From contig CAQBGY010000006.1 in the NCBI GenBank assembly GCA_948759685.1, positions 1 through 33,638 of the forward strand: a stretch of 33,638 nucleotides of DNA. Direction: 5' to 3'. The notes beneath the pieces were generated by a model. That model was not told the origin of the DNA and made no database searches. It saw nothing but the letters and a program-made list of their open reading frames with translations. The stretch is from an uncultured Eubacterium sp. GTDB lineage: Bacteria > Bacillota_A > Clostridia > Lachnospirales > Lachnospiraceae. Positions 1 through 7,993 of this stretch are shown one piece after another. The position numbers and the translations under genes are program-made. Each line of letters starts with the position of its first letter. The stretch's first letter is position 1.

Positions 1-53
1 AGCGGGTGGTTGATATTTCGCTCGTTTCCGAGCTCAACAGGGTCACGACCCAT

Positions 54-95
54 AAAAAAAAGCCGACTGATTCTTGTTTAAAAAATCAATCGGCT
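54..95 (-). terminator. Intrinsic terminator of the left-end gene pair
   Basis: The arms AGCCGACTGATT (61-72) and AATCAATCGGCT (84-95) pair, with one G-U, into a 12-bp stem. On the minus strand it is followed by a run of eight T (54-61 region). It lies about 40 bases past the stop of the 135-767 gene. Confidence 0.85.
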
Positions 96-134
96 ATGTA
101 TTTTCCTTATTTATGAACATCTACAATTTACTAG

Positions 135-767
135 CTATTTCCCTGCTTCTAATATATCAAATAAATAGTAAGTGGATATTAACCTTAAATTCTCGCCTAT
201 TTCTTTAAACCTATGGACAAAATTCTCTAAATCTACCACCACATTATCAAATTCAGTTATATAAAAATGCGGCATATATTTTTGGTCGAATGGATACCTT
301 GAAAAATCCATGTTATCCTTTTTTCTTTTTCCATTCTGTGTCGCTATTTTCTCAAACAACTCATCTACATACAATTTTGTTCCATTTATCATATTATTAA
401 ATTGCTTTCTTTTCTCTTTATCTGTTTCAAACTCCTGTACTCTTTTTATCACTGTCTGTAATATTTGTTGAATATCGTGTTGCCCTTCTATTTTTTGCTG
501 ATTTTCTAACAATATATTCAGTGTCCAAACAGTGGCTTTAAGATACAACTCAATGGCATGATTGGCATTAAATATAATTGGATAAATAAGGCTATCTGCT
601 TTTTTATCCCAATTGTCAACCAATGCTGCTTCTGCGAGCATTATCGCAGAATTCATGAAGCCATCCGCAATAACTATCATGTTATAAATATGGTCATGAT
701 GGCTCGTCCTCCAGTTCATATATGCAGTCTTATTAACATCTGCATTATAGCTAAATATCTCTTTCAT
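135..767 (-). CDS. Hypothetical protein, HEPN-like paralogue A
   Basis: A 210-residue soluble protein with no signal peptide or membrane segment. I do not recognise a named family. The core reads GFMNSAIMLAEAAL (about residues 36-49) followed by YPIIFNANHAIELYLKA (about 62-78). The same two blocks occur in the gene upstream (GYKNSADELVEIAL and FPILFSYRHSLEISLKH), so the two are paralogues. The H-x2-E-x2-LK helix recalls HEPN-type all-helical domains, which are often found in defence or toxin systems, but that link is inference. The start has a clear ribosome-binding site, AAAGGAG seven bases before the ATG. It is the second gene of a two-gene unit (41-base gap) read from the promoter at 1509-1538 and ended by the terminator at 54-95. 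Confidence 0.6.
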   Translation of the reverse strand: MKEIFSYNADVNKTAYMNWRTSHHDHIYNMIVIADGFMNSAIMLAEAALVDNWDKKADSLIYPIIFNANHAIELYLKATVWTLNILLENQQKIEGQHDIQQILQTVIKRVQEFETDKEKRKQFNNMINGTKLYVDELFEKIATQNGKRKKDNMDFSRYPFDQKYMPHFYITEFDNVVVDLENFVHRFKEIGENLRLISTYYLFDILEAGK

Positions 768-808
768 TTAATTTCTCCTTTAAATCCTACTCAAATGTGT
801 TAATCTTT

Positions 809-1450
809 TTATGATGATAAATATTCGTCAACAATATGGTAAACAAAATCTAATACCTCATATATGTGATTGATTCCATCTTTTAAAACTGTATAATCAA
901 TGGAATACCCACAAGTAAAATATAGACTATCATCCATTCTAACTAAATAACGCCAAACTTCTGCATTTTGATCCACTTGTCGTACATTATTCTTAATTTC
1001 ATCTCTCTTTTGATTGGCTTCTTGTAGTTCCTGCAACATCTTCCTTATCTCTTGCAAGTTTATCCCGTCAAGAGAATATTTAAAGAAATTCTCCTTATAC
1101 ATTTTGACTTGATTTATAAAATCTTCTGAACATATCATATCATCAATAATCTCTTTTTTCACACAGTCCCATAAGTCTAATAAGCTATGTCCGCCTTTAG
1201 GCATAGTTCCTCTCGCCCGCATATAAATATGCTTTAACGAAATTTCCAAAGAATGCCGATAAGAAAACAATATCGGAAAAATAAACGTATCAAGTATTTT
1301 ATGATTATTGCCGTTATCCAATGCTATTTCAACTAATTCATCAGCACTATTTTTATATCCTTCTCTTAGCCCATATAATGCCTGATCTTTATCCTACCAT
1401 CCGAAGTGAGCAGATTGTTCCATAAGACCTGTATCTTTAAATATCTTCAA
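809..1450 (-). pseudogene. HEPN-like paralogue B, interrupted by an in-frame amber codon
   Basis: The uninterrupted frame downstream (stop at 809) gives 170 residues from a TTG at 1321. Homology to paralogue A continues upstream of that TTG: the frame encodes DKDQALYGLREGYKNSADEL, which matches the neighbour's GFMNSAIMLAEAAL block, then meets TAG at 1394-1396. Beyond the TAG the frame runs on through MEQSAHFGW to a TTG at 1448-1450, which is preceded seven bases earlier by GGGGAGGG (1458-1465). Counting the TAG as sense, the protein would be 213 residues, nearly the length of paralogue A (210). The conserved core FPILFSYRHSLEISLKH and a GGHSLLDLW block are intact. I read this as a recently inactivated gene. 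A sequencing error or amber readthrough would look the same. The function is unknown. Confidence 0.6.
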
Positions 1451-1508
1451 TATAATACCCTCCCCACTAATGAAAATTTTATCTTAACGTTTTACTTCTT
1501 ACAGTAGC

Positions 1509-1538
1509 ATTATAATCCTATTTCACACTTTCTATCAA
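1509..1538 (-). promoter_or_regulatory. Sigma-A-type promoter of the HEPN-like pair
   Basis: On the minus strand TTGATA (1533-1538) and a perfect TATAAT (1509-1514) are separated by 18 bases. Transcription would start near 1502, about 50 bases before the TTG start with GGGGAGGG. Confidence 0.7.
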
Positions 1539-1545
1539 CTAACAA

Positions 1546-1794
1546 TTGCCAGTATCCCATTATCCCTTTCTGATAAAATATAACAGCTTACGCACCCTAA
1601 CACCATTTAGAGAAAATCCATGTAAATCTACGTCCAGAAATGTCAAGCAAACTTCTCTCCTTTTCCCAAAAGAACGAGGCAAACTTTCACACACCATTTG
1701 GGGGATACCCCTTCCCTCAACTCTTCCCCCAAAAATCCCCCAAATTGGCACTCAAAATACGGTAATTTACGATAATTTATGAACCTCTCCTTAG
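1546..1794. repeat. Gene-free stretch with an 11-bp inverted repeat and G-rich minus strand
   Basis: No convincing gene lies between the promoter at 1509-1538 and the tsf terminator. Short open frames on both strands lack ribosome-binding sites. The arms ATTTGGGGGAT (1696-1706) and ATCCCCCAAAT (1735-1745) are perfectly inverted around a 28-base loop. The minus strand across 1708-1741 carries runs GGGGG, GGGGG, GGG and GGGG. It may be an intergenic repeat or the remnant of a mobile element. Confidence 0.4.
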
Positions 1795-1843
1795 AACGCA
1801 AAAAACCCCTGAAAATGCCCATTCTATGGGATTTTCAGGGGTT
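1795..1843 (-). terminator. Terminator of rpsB-tsf
   Basis: AACCCCTGAAAAT (1804-1816) pairs with ATTTTCAGGGGTT (1831-1843), and the inner CCCAT/ATGGG extends the stem. On the minus strand it is followed by TTTTTTGCG. It sits 24 bases past the tsf stop. Confidence 0.93.
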
Positions 1844-1867
1844 CGTGAATCATTTTCATTCAGAAGT

Positions 1868-2965
1868 TTACTGATTCATCTGGGCTGCTACTTCTTCAGC
1901 AAAGTTCTCTTCTTTCTTTTCAAGACCTTCACCTGTCTCAAAACGAACGAACTTCTTAAGAGTAACTGTTCCATCAATCTGCTTTGATACTTCTTCTAAG
2001 TACTTAGCAACTGTCTGCTTTCCGTCTGCAGCCATTACGTATGTCTGATCAAGAAGACAAACTTCTTTTAACTGCTTTGAAACACGACCTTCAACTAAAC
2101 CATTGAAAATCTTGTTTTCCATGATTTCAGCCTTCTTAGCTAAAGCGATTTCGCATAATGAAGCCTTTGCTTCTTTTGAAAGGAAGTTGAATAAATATTT
2201 ATCATTCTGCTTTTCTTCATAGATTGCTTTGTCTTCATCATTGAACACGTTCTGGCTTAATGCTTCTGCAAAGATATCCTTCTGGATTGGCTTTGGAAGT
2301 GTATCTGGCTCATTTAATGCACTGTCAACTGTAATTTCTCTCATCTTAGCAAGTTCATCTGCTGAGATATCATCTCTTGAAACGTACTGTGGATTCATAG
2401 CTGCGATCTGCATTGCAATTGTCTTAATTGCAGCATTTACAGTGTCGTTTGCTGGAGCATCAGCTTCAACTAATACACCAATTTTTCCGCCTGCATGAAT
2501 GTATGATGCTATAACACCATCTGATTCAATCTTTTCAAATCTTCTGATGTTCATATTTTCACCGATAACTGCAATCTGTGATACTAATTCGTCTTTTACA
2601 GTTTTAGCTGTATCAAGTTTCCATGGTTCAGCCATGAATGCGTCCATATCTGCTGCATCTGTATCAATAATCTGGTCAGCAACATTTGCAACAAAAGTCT
2701 GGAACTTTTCGTTCTTTGCAACGAAGTCTGTTTCAGAGTTTACTTCAACGATTGCTGCCTTACCATCTTTAACTGTTGTATAAACAATACCTTCAGCTGC
2801 GATTCTTCCTGATTTCTTTACAGCTGTAGCTTCACCTTTTTTTCTTAAAACTTCAATAGCTTCTTCCTGATTTCCATCAGTTTCTACTAAAGCGTTCTTA
2901 CAAGCCATAACACCAGCGCCTGTTAATTCTCTTAATTCTTTTACCATTGCTGCTGTAATTGTCAT
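1868..2965 (-). CDS. tsf: Elongation factor Ts (with internal insertion)
   Basis: The guanine-nucleotide exchange factor for EF-Tu in the cytoplasm. The N-terminal UBA-like domain (ELRELTGAGVMACKNAL, about residues 11-27) and the TDFVAKNEKF exchange motif (about 79-88) are canonical. So are the C-terminal VEGRVSKQLKEVCLLDQ and FVRFETGEGLEK. At 365 residues it is much longer than the roughly 283-295 of E. coli or Bacillus. The extra 65 or so residues lie between about 215 and 282, near the position of the coiled-coil excursion, just before the VEGR motif. The start is supported by AGGAGG nine bases upstream. It follows rpsB by 117 bases in the classic S2-Ts operon. The usual next genes pyrH and frr are absent, and a terminator follows. 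Confidence 0.97.
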   Translation of the reverse strand: MTITAAMVKELRELTGAGVMACKNALVETDGNQEEAIEVLRKKGEATAVKKSGRIAAEGIVYTTVKDGKAAIVEVNSETDFVAKNEKFQTFVANVADQIIDTDAADMDAFMAEPWKLDTAKTVKDELVSQIAVIGENMNIRRFEKIESDGVIASYIHAGGKIGVLVEADAPANDTVNAAIKTIAMQIAAMNPQYVSRDDISADELAKMREITVDSALNEPDTLPKPIQKDIFAEALSQNVFNDEDKAIYEEKQNDKYLFNFLSKEAKASLCEIALAKKAEIMENKIFNGLVEGRVSKQLKEVCLLDQTYVMAADGKQTVAKYLEEVSKQIDGTVTLKKFVRFETGEGLEKKEENFAEEVAAQMNQ

Positions 2966-3082
2966 AATTTATTCCTCCTGTTAATCTATTCCTATATACT
3001 GCTCAAAACAAAAGTTTTTACGCAAAATCACTAGAAAAAACCAAATATACCTCAATACTACTTAATTTTCTGCTAATGAATA

Positions 3083-3832
3083 TTATTCAGCATCATCTGC
3101 TTCTGCTTCTTCAACTACTTCTTCTGTAACTTCAGGAGCAACCATTTCTTCACCCTGGTTTGCTTCGATTACAGCATCAGCCATCTTAGAAACAATAAGT
3201 TTAACTGCTCTGATAGCATCGTCATTTCCTGGGATAACATAATCTAATTCTTCAGGATCACAGTTAGTATCTGCAATACCAATTAAAGTAATACCAAGTG
3301 AATGTGCTTCCTGAACACAAATCTTTTCCTTCTTAGGATCTACAACGAAAATAGCATCTGGGATTCTCTTCATATCCTTGATACCACCAAGGTTCTTCTC
3401 AAGCTTATCCCATTCTTTCTTTAAGTTTACAACTTCCTTTTTAGGAAGAACATCAAATGTTCCGTCTTCTGCCATTCTTTCGATGTCTTTTAATCTCTTA
3501 ATTCTTGACTGAATAGTCTTAAAGTTTGTGAGCATACCACCTAACCATCTCTCGTTAACGTAGTACATTCCACATCTCTGTGCTTCTTCTTTTACAGCTT
3601 CCTGTGCCTGTTTCTTTGTTCCAACGAAAAGAACTGTACCACCGTCTGCTGCAATATCAGCAACTGCTTTGTAAGCTTCATCTACTTTACCTACTGACTT
3701 CTGTAAGTCGATGATGTAGATACCATTTCTTTCTGTGTAGATGTATGGAGCCATCTTAGGGTTCCATCTTCTTGTCTGATGTCCAAAATGAACACCTGCT
3801 TCTAATAACTGTTTCATTGAAATAACGCCCAT
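3083..3832 (-). CDS. rpsB: 30S ribosomal protein S2
   Basis: A 249-residue small-subunit protein that binds the 30S neck and is needed for S1 or mRNA docking. The N-terminal [20 protein letters not shown], the central [17 protein letters not shown] (about residues 95-111) and [20 protein letters not shown] are textbook S2 motifs. The C-terminus is an acidic tail. The start follows AGGAGGT by seven bases. It is first in the rpsB-tsf operon, read from the promoter at 3989-4017 through a leader of about 150 bases. Confidence 0.98.
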   Translation of the reverse strand: MGVISMKQLLEAGVHFGHQTRRWNPKMAPYIYTERNGIYIIDLQKSVGKVDEAYKAVADIAADGGTVLFVGTKKQAQEAVKEEAQRCGMYYVNERWLGGMLTNFKTIQSRIKRLKDIERMAEDGTFDVLPKKEVVNLKKEWDKLEKNLGGIKDMKRIPDAIFVVDPKKEKICVQEAHSLGITLIGIADTNCDPEELDYVIPGNDDAIRAVKLIVSKMADAVIEANQGEEMVAPEVTEEVVEEAEADDAE

Positions 3833-3840
3833 TTTTCTAC

Positions 3841-3982
3841 CTCCTGGTTTTTAAAATAATATTTGGTATCGTTCCAACCACACAATGATTGGCAAATACC
3901 ATACCTTCCATCTGCTTCACCAAATCAGACTACCTCGAGCAAAGGCACCGGTCTGTTTCTCCACAGATGTGCTTAATGCAAC
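3841..3982 (-). promoter_or_regulatory. Structured rpsB 5' leader, candidate S2 autoregulatory site
   Basis: Between the predicted transcription start (about 3982) and the rpsB Shine-Dalgarno, the minus strand can fold a two-part hairpin. GGTAT pairs with ATACC outside, and CCAATCA pairs with TGGTTGG inside around a TTGTG loop (roughly 3868-3900). Ribosomal-protein operons are commonly autoregulated through such leaders. Binding by S2 here is inference. Confidence 0.4.
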
Positions 3983-3988
3983 TCAAGT

Positions 3989-4017
3989 ATCATAGCATAA
4001 AAGAAAAATGCTTGCAA
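3989..4017 (-). promoter_or_regulatory. Promoter of rpsB-tsf
   Basis: On the minus strand TTGCAA (4012-4017) and TATGAT (3989-3994) are separated by 17 bases, giving a start about 150 bases before rpsB. Confidence 0.8.
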
Positions 4018-4121
4018 CAGTTTTTTCCAAAACAGTTCAGCCAATCTTGAAAAAACTTCGTTTCTTCAAACCCTCTTCTCTTTCAATACAATTCCGTCAT
4101 CAGTTCGAATCACAAGCAGGC

Positions 4122-5906
4122 TTACTGCTTTTCGCTGTCAGGCTGCACTCCAACCTTCCACAGATTGTAATAAATGCCCTTATACTCTAATAACTGCTCA
4201 TGGTTTCCTTCTTCAATAATTCTTCCCCCTTCTACGACAAAGATTCTGTCTGCTTTCTTAATAGTAGAAAGTCTGTGTGCAATTACAAAAGATGTCCGGC
4301 CTTTTAATACCTGTTCAATTCCGTTTTGTACCATTAGTTCTGTTTTTGTATCAATACTAGAAGTTGCTTCATCCAATATTAGTATTTTAGGTTTTGATAC
4401 CATTGTACGTGCTAATGCCAGTAATTGTTTTTGTCCAATAGATAATCCGCCACCTCTTTCTGAGAGTTTTGTATCATATCCCTTTTCCATTTTCATAATA
4501 AACTCATGTGCATTAACAGCCTTTGCCGCTTCTATAATTTCCTCATCCGTCGCATCTAATTTTCCGTAACGTATATTATCCTTAATTGTTCCTGAAAAAA
4601 TAAAATTTTCCTGAGTCATCGTCCCAACCTGACTTCTCAGGCTCTCAATCGTTACGTCTTTAACATTGTATCCGTCAAGAAGCACTCTTCCTTTACCTGC
4701 ATCATAAAATCTGCTGATCAGATTTATAATCGTAGACTTACCTGCTCCTGTTGAACCTACCAATGCAATCATCTCTCCCGGTTCTACCTGAAAACTAACA
4801 TCCTTCAATACTGCCTCTTCATCATATCCAAATGTTACATTGTCAAATTCTACCTTTCCTTTTAATTCGGGAAGTTCTGATGCCCTCTCTTCGTCCGTAA
4901 TCTCCGGCTCTGTATCTAAAATTTCAAAAATTCTTTCAGCCCCCGCAATATTAGTAATAATCTGATTATAAAAATTACTTAAGTTATTAATTGGCTGCCA
5001 AAACATATTGATATATGTTCCAAATGCTAAAAAAGTACCCACAGAAATATGTTCTTCTTTCAATATAACAATTCCCACAAAATACAGAGACAGGCATCCC
5101 AGTCCCCATGAGAAATCAATTGCCGAACCAAAACAATCACTCATTCTCACTGCCTTGCGAAAAGACTGCTTATGCTCTTTAATCAATTCATCAAATGTCT
5201 CTTCCGTTTCCTTTTCTGCCGTAAAACTATGTATCACTCTCATTCCCGACATATCTTCGTGGAGAAACGCATTTAAATTAGAAGATTTCTTACGAAACGA
5301 CTGCCATCTTGGATGCGCTTTAATTTCTATATAAGATGTTGCGAAAATCATTAGCGGTGTACTGATTAATGCAGCTAGTGCCAGCTTTGGATTTTTTGCA
5401 AACATAATTGTCACCACAGCTGCCACAGTAATAAAATCCGGTATTAATGTCGTCACACAGTTTGACAACACGTCTTTTAAAGAATTAATATCTCCGATGA
5501 TTCTTGATAAAATTTTTCCCGTCGGTCTGCTGTCAAAAAACTGAAATCCCAACTTTTGAATATGTGTATACAGTTCCTGACGAATCGTAAGCAATATCTT
5601 GTTACACATCTTTGCCATAATATACATTCGGCTTTTTATGGCAAATGTAACCAGCAGATTTAATCCTAAAGCAATCAGCAACAATTTATATAATCCCACA
5701 TAATCTTTTTTTCCAATATAATCATCAATTGCAGACTCTATAATCAGAGGATTGATCAATGTAACACCCACACAATATCCCATTAATACCAACACAAGAA
5801 GTATTGTCCATTTGTACTGAAACAAATATGAAAACAATCTTTTTAATGTATGAAGTTTACTTTTCTCTACGCTCTGTTCATCTTCCTTAAAAGAATTATA
5901 AGCCAT
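4122..5906 (-). CDS. Heterodimeric ABC multidrug exporter, catalytic-site subunit
   Basis: A 594-residue half-transporter. An N-terminal membrane domain (six helices, about residues 30-310) is followed by a nucleotide-binding domain (about 350-580). Walker A is GSTGAGKST, the Q-loop lies in MTQENFIF, and Walker B ILILDEATSSID has the catalytic glutamate. The H-loop is FVIAHRLST. The signature is LSIGQ instead of LSGGQ. Its partner has aspartate in place of the catalytic glutamate and a canonical signature, so one of the two composite ATP sites is degenerate, as in TM287/288, LmrCD and BmrCD. The start overlaps the partner's stop by one base (TAATG), implying translational coupling. It probably exports hydrophobic drugs or peptides; the substrate cannot be read from sequence. 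I see no strong terminator after it. Confidence 0.92.
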   Translation of the reverse strand: MAYNSFKEDEQSVEKSKLHTLKRLFSYLFQYKWTILLVLVLMGYCVGVTLINPLIIESAIDDYIGKKDYVGLYKLLLIALGLNLLVTFAIKSRMYIMAKMCNKILLTIRQELYTHIQKLGFQFFDSRPTGKILSRIIGDINSLKDVLSNCVTTLIPDFITVAAVVTIMFAKNPKLALAALISTPLMIFATSYIEIKAHPRWQSFRKKSSNLNAFLHEDMSGMRVIHSFTAEKETEETFDELIKEHKQSFRKAVRMSDCFGSAIDFSWGLGCLSLYFVGIVILKEEHISVGTFLAFGTYINMFWQPINNLSNFYNQIITNIAGAERIFEILDTEPEITDEERASELPELKGKVEFDNVTFGYDEEAVLKDVSFQVEPGEMIALVGSTGAGKSTIINLISRFYDAGKGRVLLDGYNVKDVTIESLRSQVGTMTQENFIFSGTIKDNIRYGKLDATDEEIIEAAKAVNAHEFIMKMEKGYDTKLSERGGGLSIGQKQLLALARTMVSKPKILILDEATSSIDTKTELMVQNGIEQVLKGRTSFVIAHRLSTIKKADRIFVVEGGRIIEEGNHEQLLEYKGIYYNLWKVGVQPDSEKQ

Positions 5907-7645
5907 TATATCCTCCCCCTTTCTTCTGTAATCGCATCTCCATACTGTGCCAGATAAGTCTGATAATACAAACCTTTCTCTGACATCAGTTTATCATGCG
6001 TTCCCCTTTCAGCAATTCTTCCATCTTTTAAAAAGATGATTTCATCTGCCTTTCTTACAGCACTGATTCTATGAGCAATAATAATTTTTGTTACATTCTC
6101 TAATTCATCCAATGCACTTTGAATCTGCTGCTCTGTCTCCATGTCCAATGCTGAGGTTGAATCATCTAACACCAATATCGGATTTTGTTTTGCAAAAGCT
6201 CTGGCAATACTGATACGCTGTTTCTGTCCGCCGGAAAGACCCACGCCTCGCTCACCAATAACCGTATCATACTGATTTTCCATACCTTCGGCAAATTCAC
6301 TGACCTGAGCTTTATCAGATGCCTGCATAATTTCTTCTTTCCCAACAGAATCTTTTTTACCCAGTTTAATATTTTCTGAAATGGTATCCGAAAACAGAAA
6401 TACATCCTGCATAACAGGTGCAACACTTTCTCTTACCTGTTTTAATGACATTTGTCTGATATCCACATCATCCATCTTAATTTCTCCACCCGAGACATCA
6501 TAGTATCTGGACAGCAGATTAATAATCGTAGATTTTCCTGAACCGGTCTCTCCCATAATTCCAAGCGTTCCTCCCGGTCTTACTGTAAAACTGATATCCT
6601 CCAAAATTGTCTTTTTATCACCTTTGCCATAGCAGACCTTATCAAATTCAATTTTTCCTTTTACTGCATTTAAAACGATAGGATTCTCCGCTTCCTTTAT
6701 AGATGGTGTTTCTTTATAAATCTTTTTGATTTTTTTGTTGGAAGCAACTGCAGATGAAAAGCTATTTGTAAGCCATCCCAGCATCTCCATTGGCCAGACA
6801 ATATTATTGGAATATTCCACCATGGCACTTAATGTACCCAGAGTAATACTTCCTTCAATTGCATGTCTCCCTCCGACAAGCAATGTCAACAGTGGAAGTA
6901 CTTTTGTAACCACCGAAAAATATGGATAATATTTTACAAAAACCTTTGACTGTTTCATGTTCAGTTCATAATAACGCTTATTATGTGATAAAAACTTCTT
7001 AATTTCATATTTCTCTCTGGCAAAAGCCTTAACAGTTCTCACTCCTGCAAGATTTTCTTCCGCAACCGTATTTAACTCTGCATTTTCTTCACTGATTTCC
7101 TCATAAACAGCCCCAAGCTTTCTTTCCATAATTAATGCAATGCATCCGCAAAAAATCATAGCAACTGTAGGAATAACAGCAAGCCTGACATCCATCGTAT
7201 ACATACAAAATAATACAATTGAAGTATGGATAGCCACTTCAATCAGAAGCATACTAACATAACTAAGGCCATCCCATATTTTATCAATATCATCTTTGAT
7301 TCGAGACATCAGTTCGCCGGTATCTGTCCTGTCAAAAAAGTCCTCACTTAAATTTTGTGTATGTACAAATAAATCTTTTCTCATGGAACTGGCAATATCA
7401 GAACCTAAACAGTCAAAAGTATACTCTTTTATATACTGAAAAATACATCTGCCTATTCCAACTGCCAATATTCCCAGCAGCAAAAACTTTAATTTAGACA
7501 TCTGCCCACCAACGATAACGTCATCAATAATATGTTTTGTGAACTGTGGTGCCATCAAATCTAAAGTAACCGAAATAATCATTGATATAATTGCAATGAT
7601 ATATTTCCATTTATATTTAAAAATATATGTCGATATTTTTTTCAT
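5906..7645 (-). CDS. Heterodimeric ABC multidrug exporter, degenerate-site subunit
   Basis: A 579-residue half-transporter with membrane helices in about residues 1-300 and an ATPase domain in about 340-570. Walker A is GETGSGKST, the signature LSGGQKQR is canonical, and Walker B is ILVLDDSTSALD, where the catalytic glutamate is aspartate. The H-loop is IIIAHRISA. Paired with the LSIGQ signature of the downstream subunit, its Walker motifs would form the non-hydrolysing ATP site. The start follows AGAGGGAG by six bases. It is first of the two-gene exporter operon. The promoter at 7914-7942, a leader ORF and a terminator lie upstream, so transcription into this gene is probably conditional on events in the leader. 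Confidence 0.93.
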   Translation of the reverse strand: MKKISTYIFKYKWKYIIAIISMIISVTLDLMAPQFTKHIIDDVIVGGQMSKLKFLLLGILAVGIGRCIFQYIKEYTFDCLGSDIASSMRKDLFVHTQNLSEDFFDRTDTGELMSRIKDDIDKIWDGLSYVSMLLIEVAIHTSIVLFCMYTMDVRLAVIPTVAMIFCGCIALIMERKLGAVYEEISEENAELNTVAEENLAGVRTVKAFAREKYEIKKFLSHNKRYYELNMKQSKVFVKYYPYFSVVTKVLPLLTLLVGGRHAIEGSITLGTLSAMVEYSNNIVWPMEMLGWLTNSFSSAVASNKKIKKIYKETPSIKEAENPIVLNAVKGKIEFDKVCYGKGDKKTILEDISFTVRPGGTLGIMGETGSGKSTIINLLSRYYDVSGGEIKMDDVDIRQMSLKQVRESVAPVMQDVFLFSDTISENIKLGKKDSVGKEEIMQASDKAQVSEFAEGMENQYDTVIGERGVGLSGGQKQRISIARAFAKQNPILVLDDSTSALDMETEQQIQSALDELENVTKIIIAHRISAVRKADEIIFLKDGRIAERGTHDKLMSEKGLYYQTYLAQYGDAITEERGRI

Positions 7646-7724
7646 TTTTTCTCCCTCTTTCCTCTAAACAAAACTATCTTAATACGAAACTATACAAACA
7701 ACTCACGGTAATATTCTATATAAG

Positions 7725-7751
7725 AAAAACCGTGGCAGAAAACTACCACGG
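7725..7751 (-). terminator. Leader terminator (attenuator) of the ABC exporter operon
   Basis: On the minus strand CCGTGGTAG (7743-7751) pairs with CTGCCACGG (7730-7738) around a TTTT loop, with one mismatch, and is followed by TTTTTCTTAT. It lies inside the transcript, 80 bases before the exporter start and 36 bases past the leader-ORF stop. Its 5' arm can pair instead with TACCTCCGG in the leader ORF (7804-7812), giving a possible antiterminator. Confidence 0.82.
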
Positions 7752-7787
7752 CAAATAAGTTAAAATAATATTGAATTAATTTATATA

Positions 7788-7871
7788 TTAATTCTTATAT
7801 AAACCGGAGGTACTTTTCCATAATTTTTTATTTAATTTATTATCTTTATTTAAATTATTATATGTTCTCAT
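7788..7871 (-). CDS. 27-residue leader peptide of the ABC exporter operon
   Basis: A short ORF beginning MRTYNNLNKDNK and ending KSTSGLYKN, rich in Asn, Lys and Leu. AAAGGAGGT lies seven bases before the ATG, a stronger ribosome-binding site than that of the exporter itself. There is no signal peptide or membrane segment, and the composition is unlike a functional small protein. It ends 36 bases before the intrinsic terminator and 142 bases before the exporter. The codons for S-T-S-G contain TACCTCCGG, which can pair with the terminator's 5' arm (TACC:GGTA and CGG:CCG) or with its own Shine-Dalgarno (GGAGGT:ACCTCC). This is the arrangement expected for ribosome-mediated transcription attenuation, as for BmrB ahead of bmrCD in B. 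subtilis. The inducing drug is unknown. Confidence 0.72.
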   Translation of the reverse strand: MRTYNNLNKDNKLNKKLWKSTSGLYKN

Positions 7872-7913
7872 TTTATTGACCTCCTTTTCTAATTTTTATA
7901 TTCATGTTTTATT

Positions 7914-7942
7914 AGGTTATACCTTTATGTAAAATTTGTCAA
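7914..7942 (-). promoter_or_regulatory. Promoter of the ABC exporter leader
   Basis: A perfect TTGACA (7937-7942) on the minus strand is followed after 17 bases by TAACCT (7914-7919). TATAAC at 15-base spacing (7916-7921) is an alternative -10. The start would fall near 7907, about 35 bases before the leader ATG. Confidence 0.65.
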
Positions 7943-7993
7943 TTCTTTTTTTAATAGACTATTAAGATTTTTTGCATTCTTCAACTCATGCTA

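Noticed and set aside
3..116. Open plus-strand frame at the left edge (…VVDISLVSELNRV… to a stop at 114-116)
   Set aside because: It runs through the terminator hairpin 61-95 and only 37 codons are visible. The first 50 bases are more GC-rich than the surroundings and may be the tail of an element outside the window, but this cannot be decided.
1546..1782. 78-residue plus and 63-residue minus open frames after tsf
   Set aside because: No ribosome-binding site, no recognisable motifs, both overlap the inverted repeat; probably chance.
4047..4069. Hairpin after the ABC exporter genes as terminator
   Set aside because: TTGAAGAAAC/GTTTTTTCAA pairs on the minus strand, but the T-run is inside the stem and nothing T-rich follows.
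4090..4120. GTTCGAATC resembling a tRNA T-arm
   Set aside because: No acceptor stem, anticodon arm or CCA-side pairing around it.
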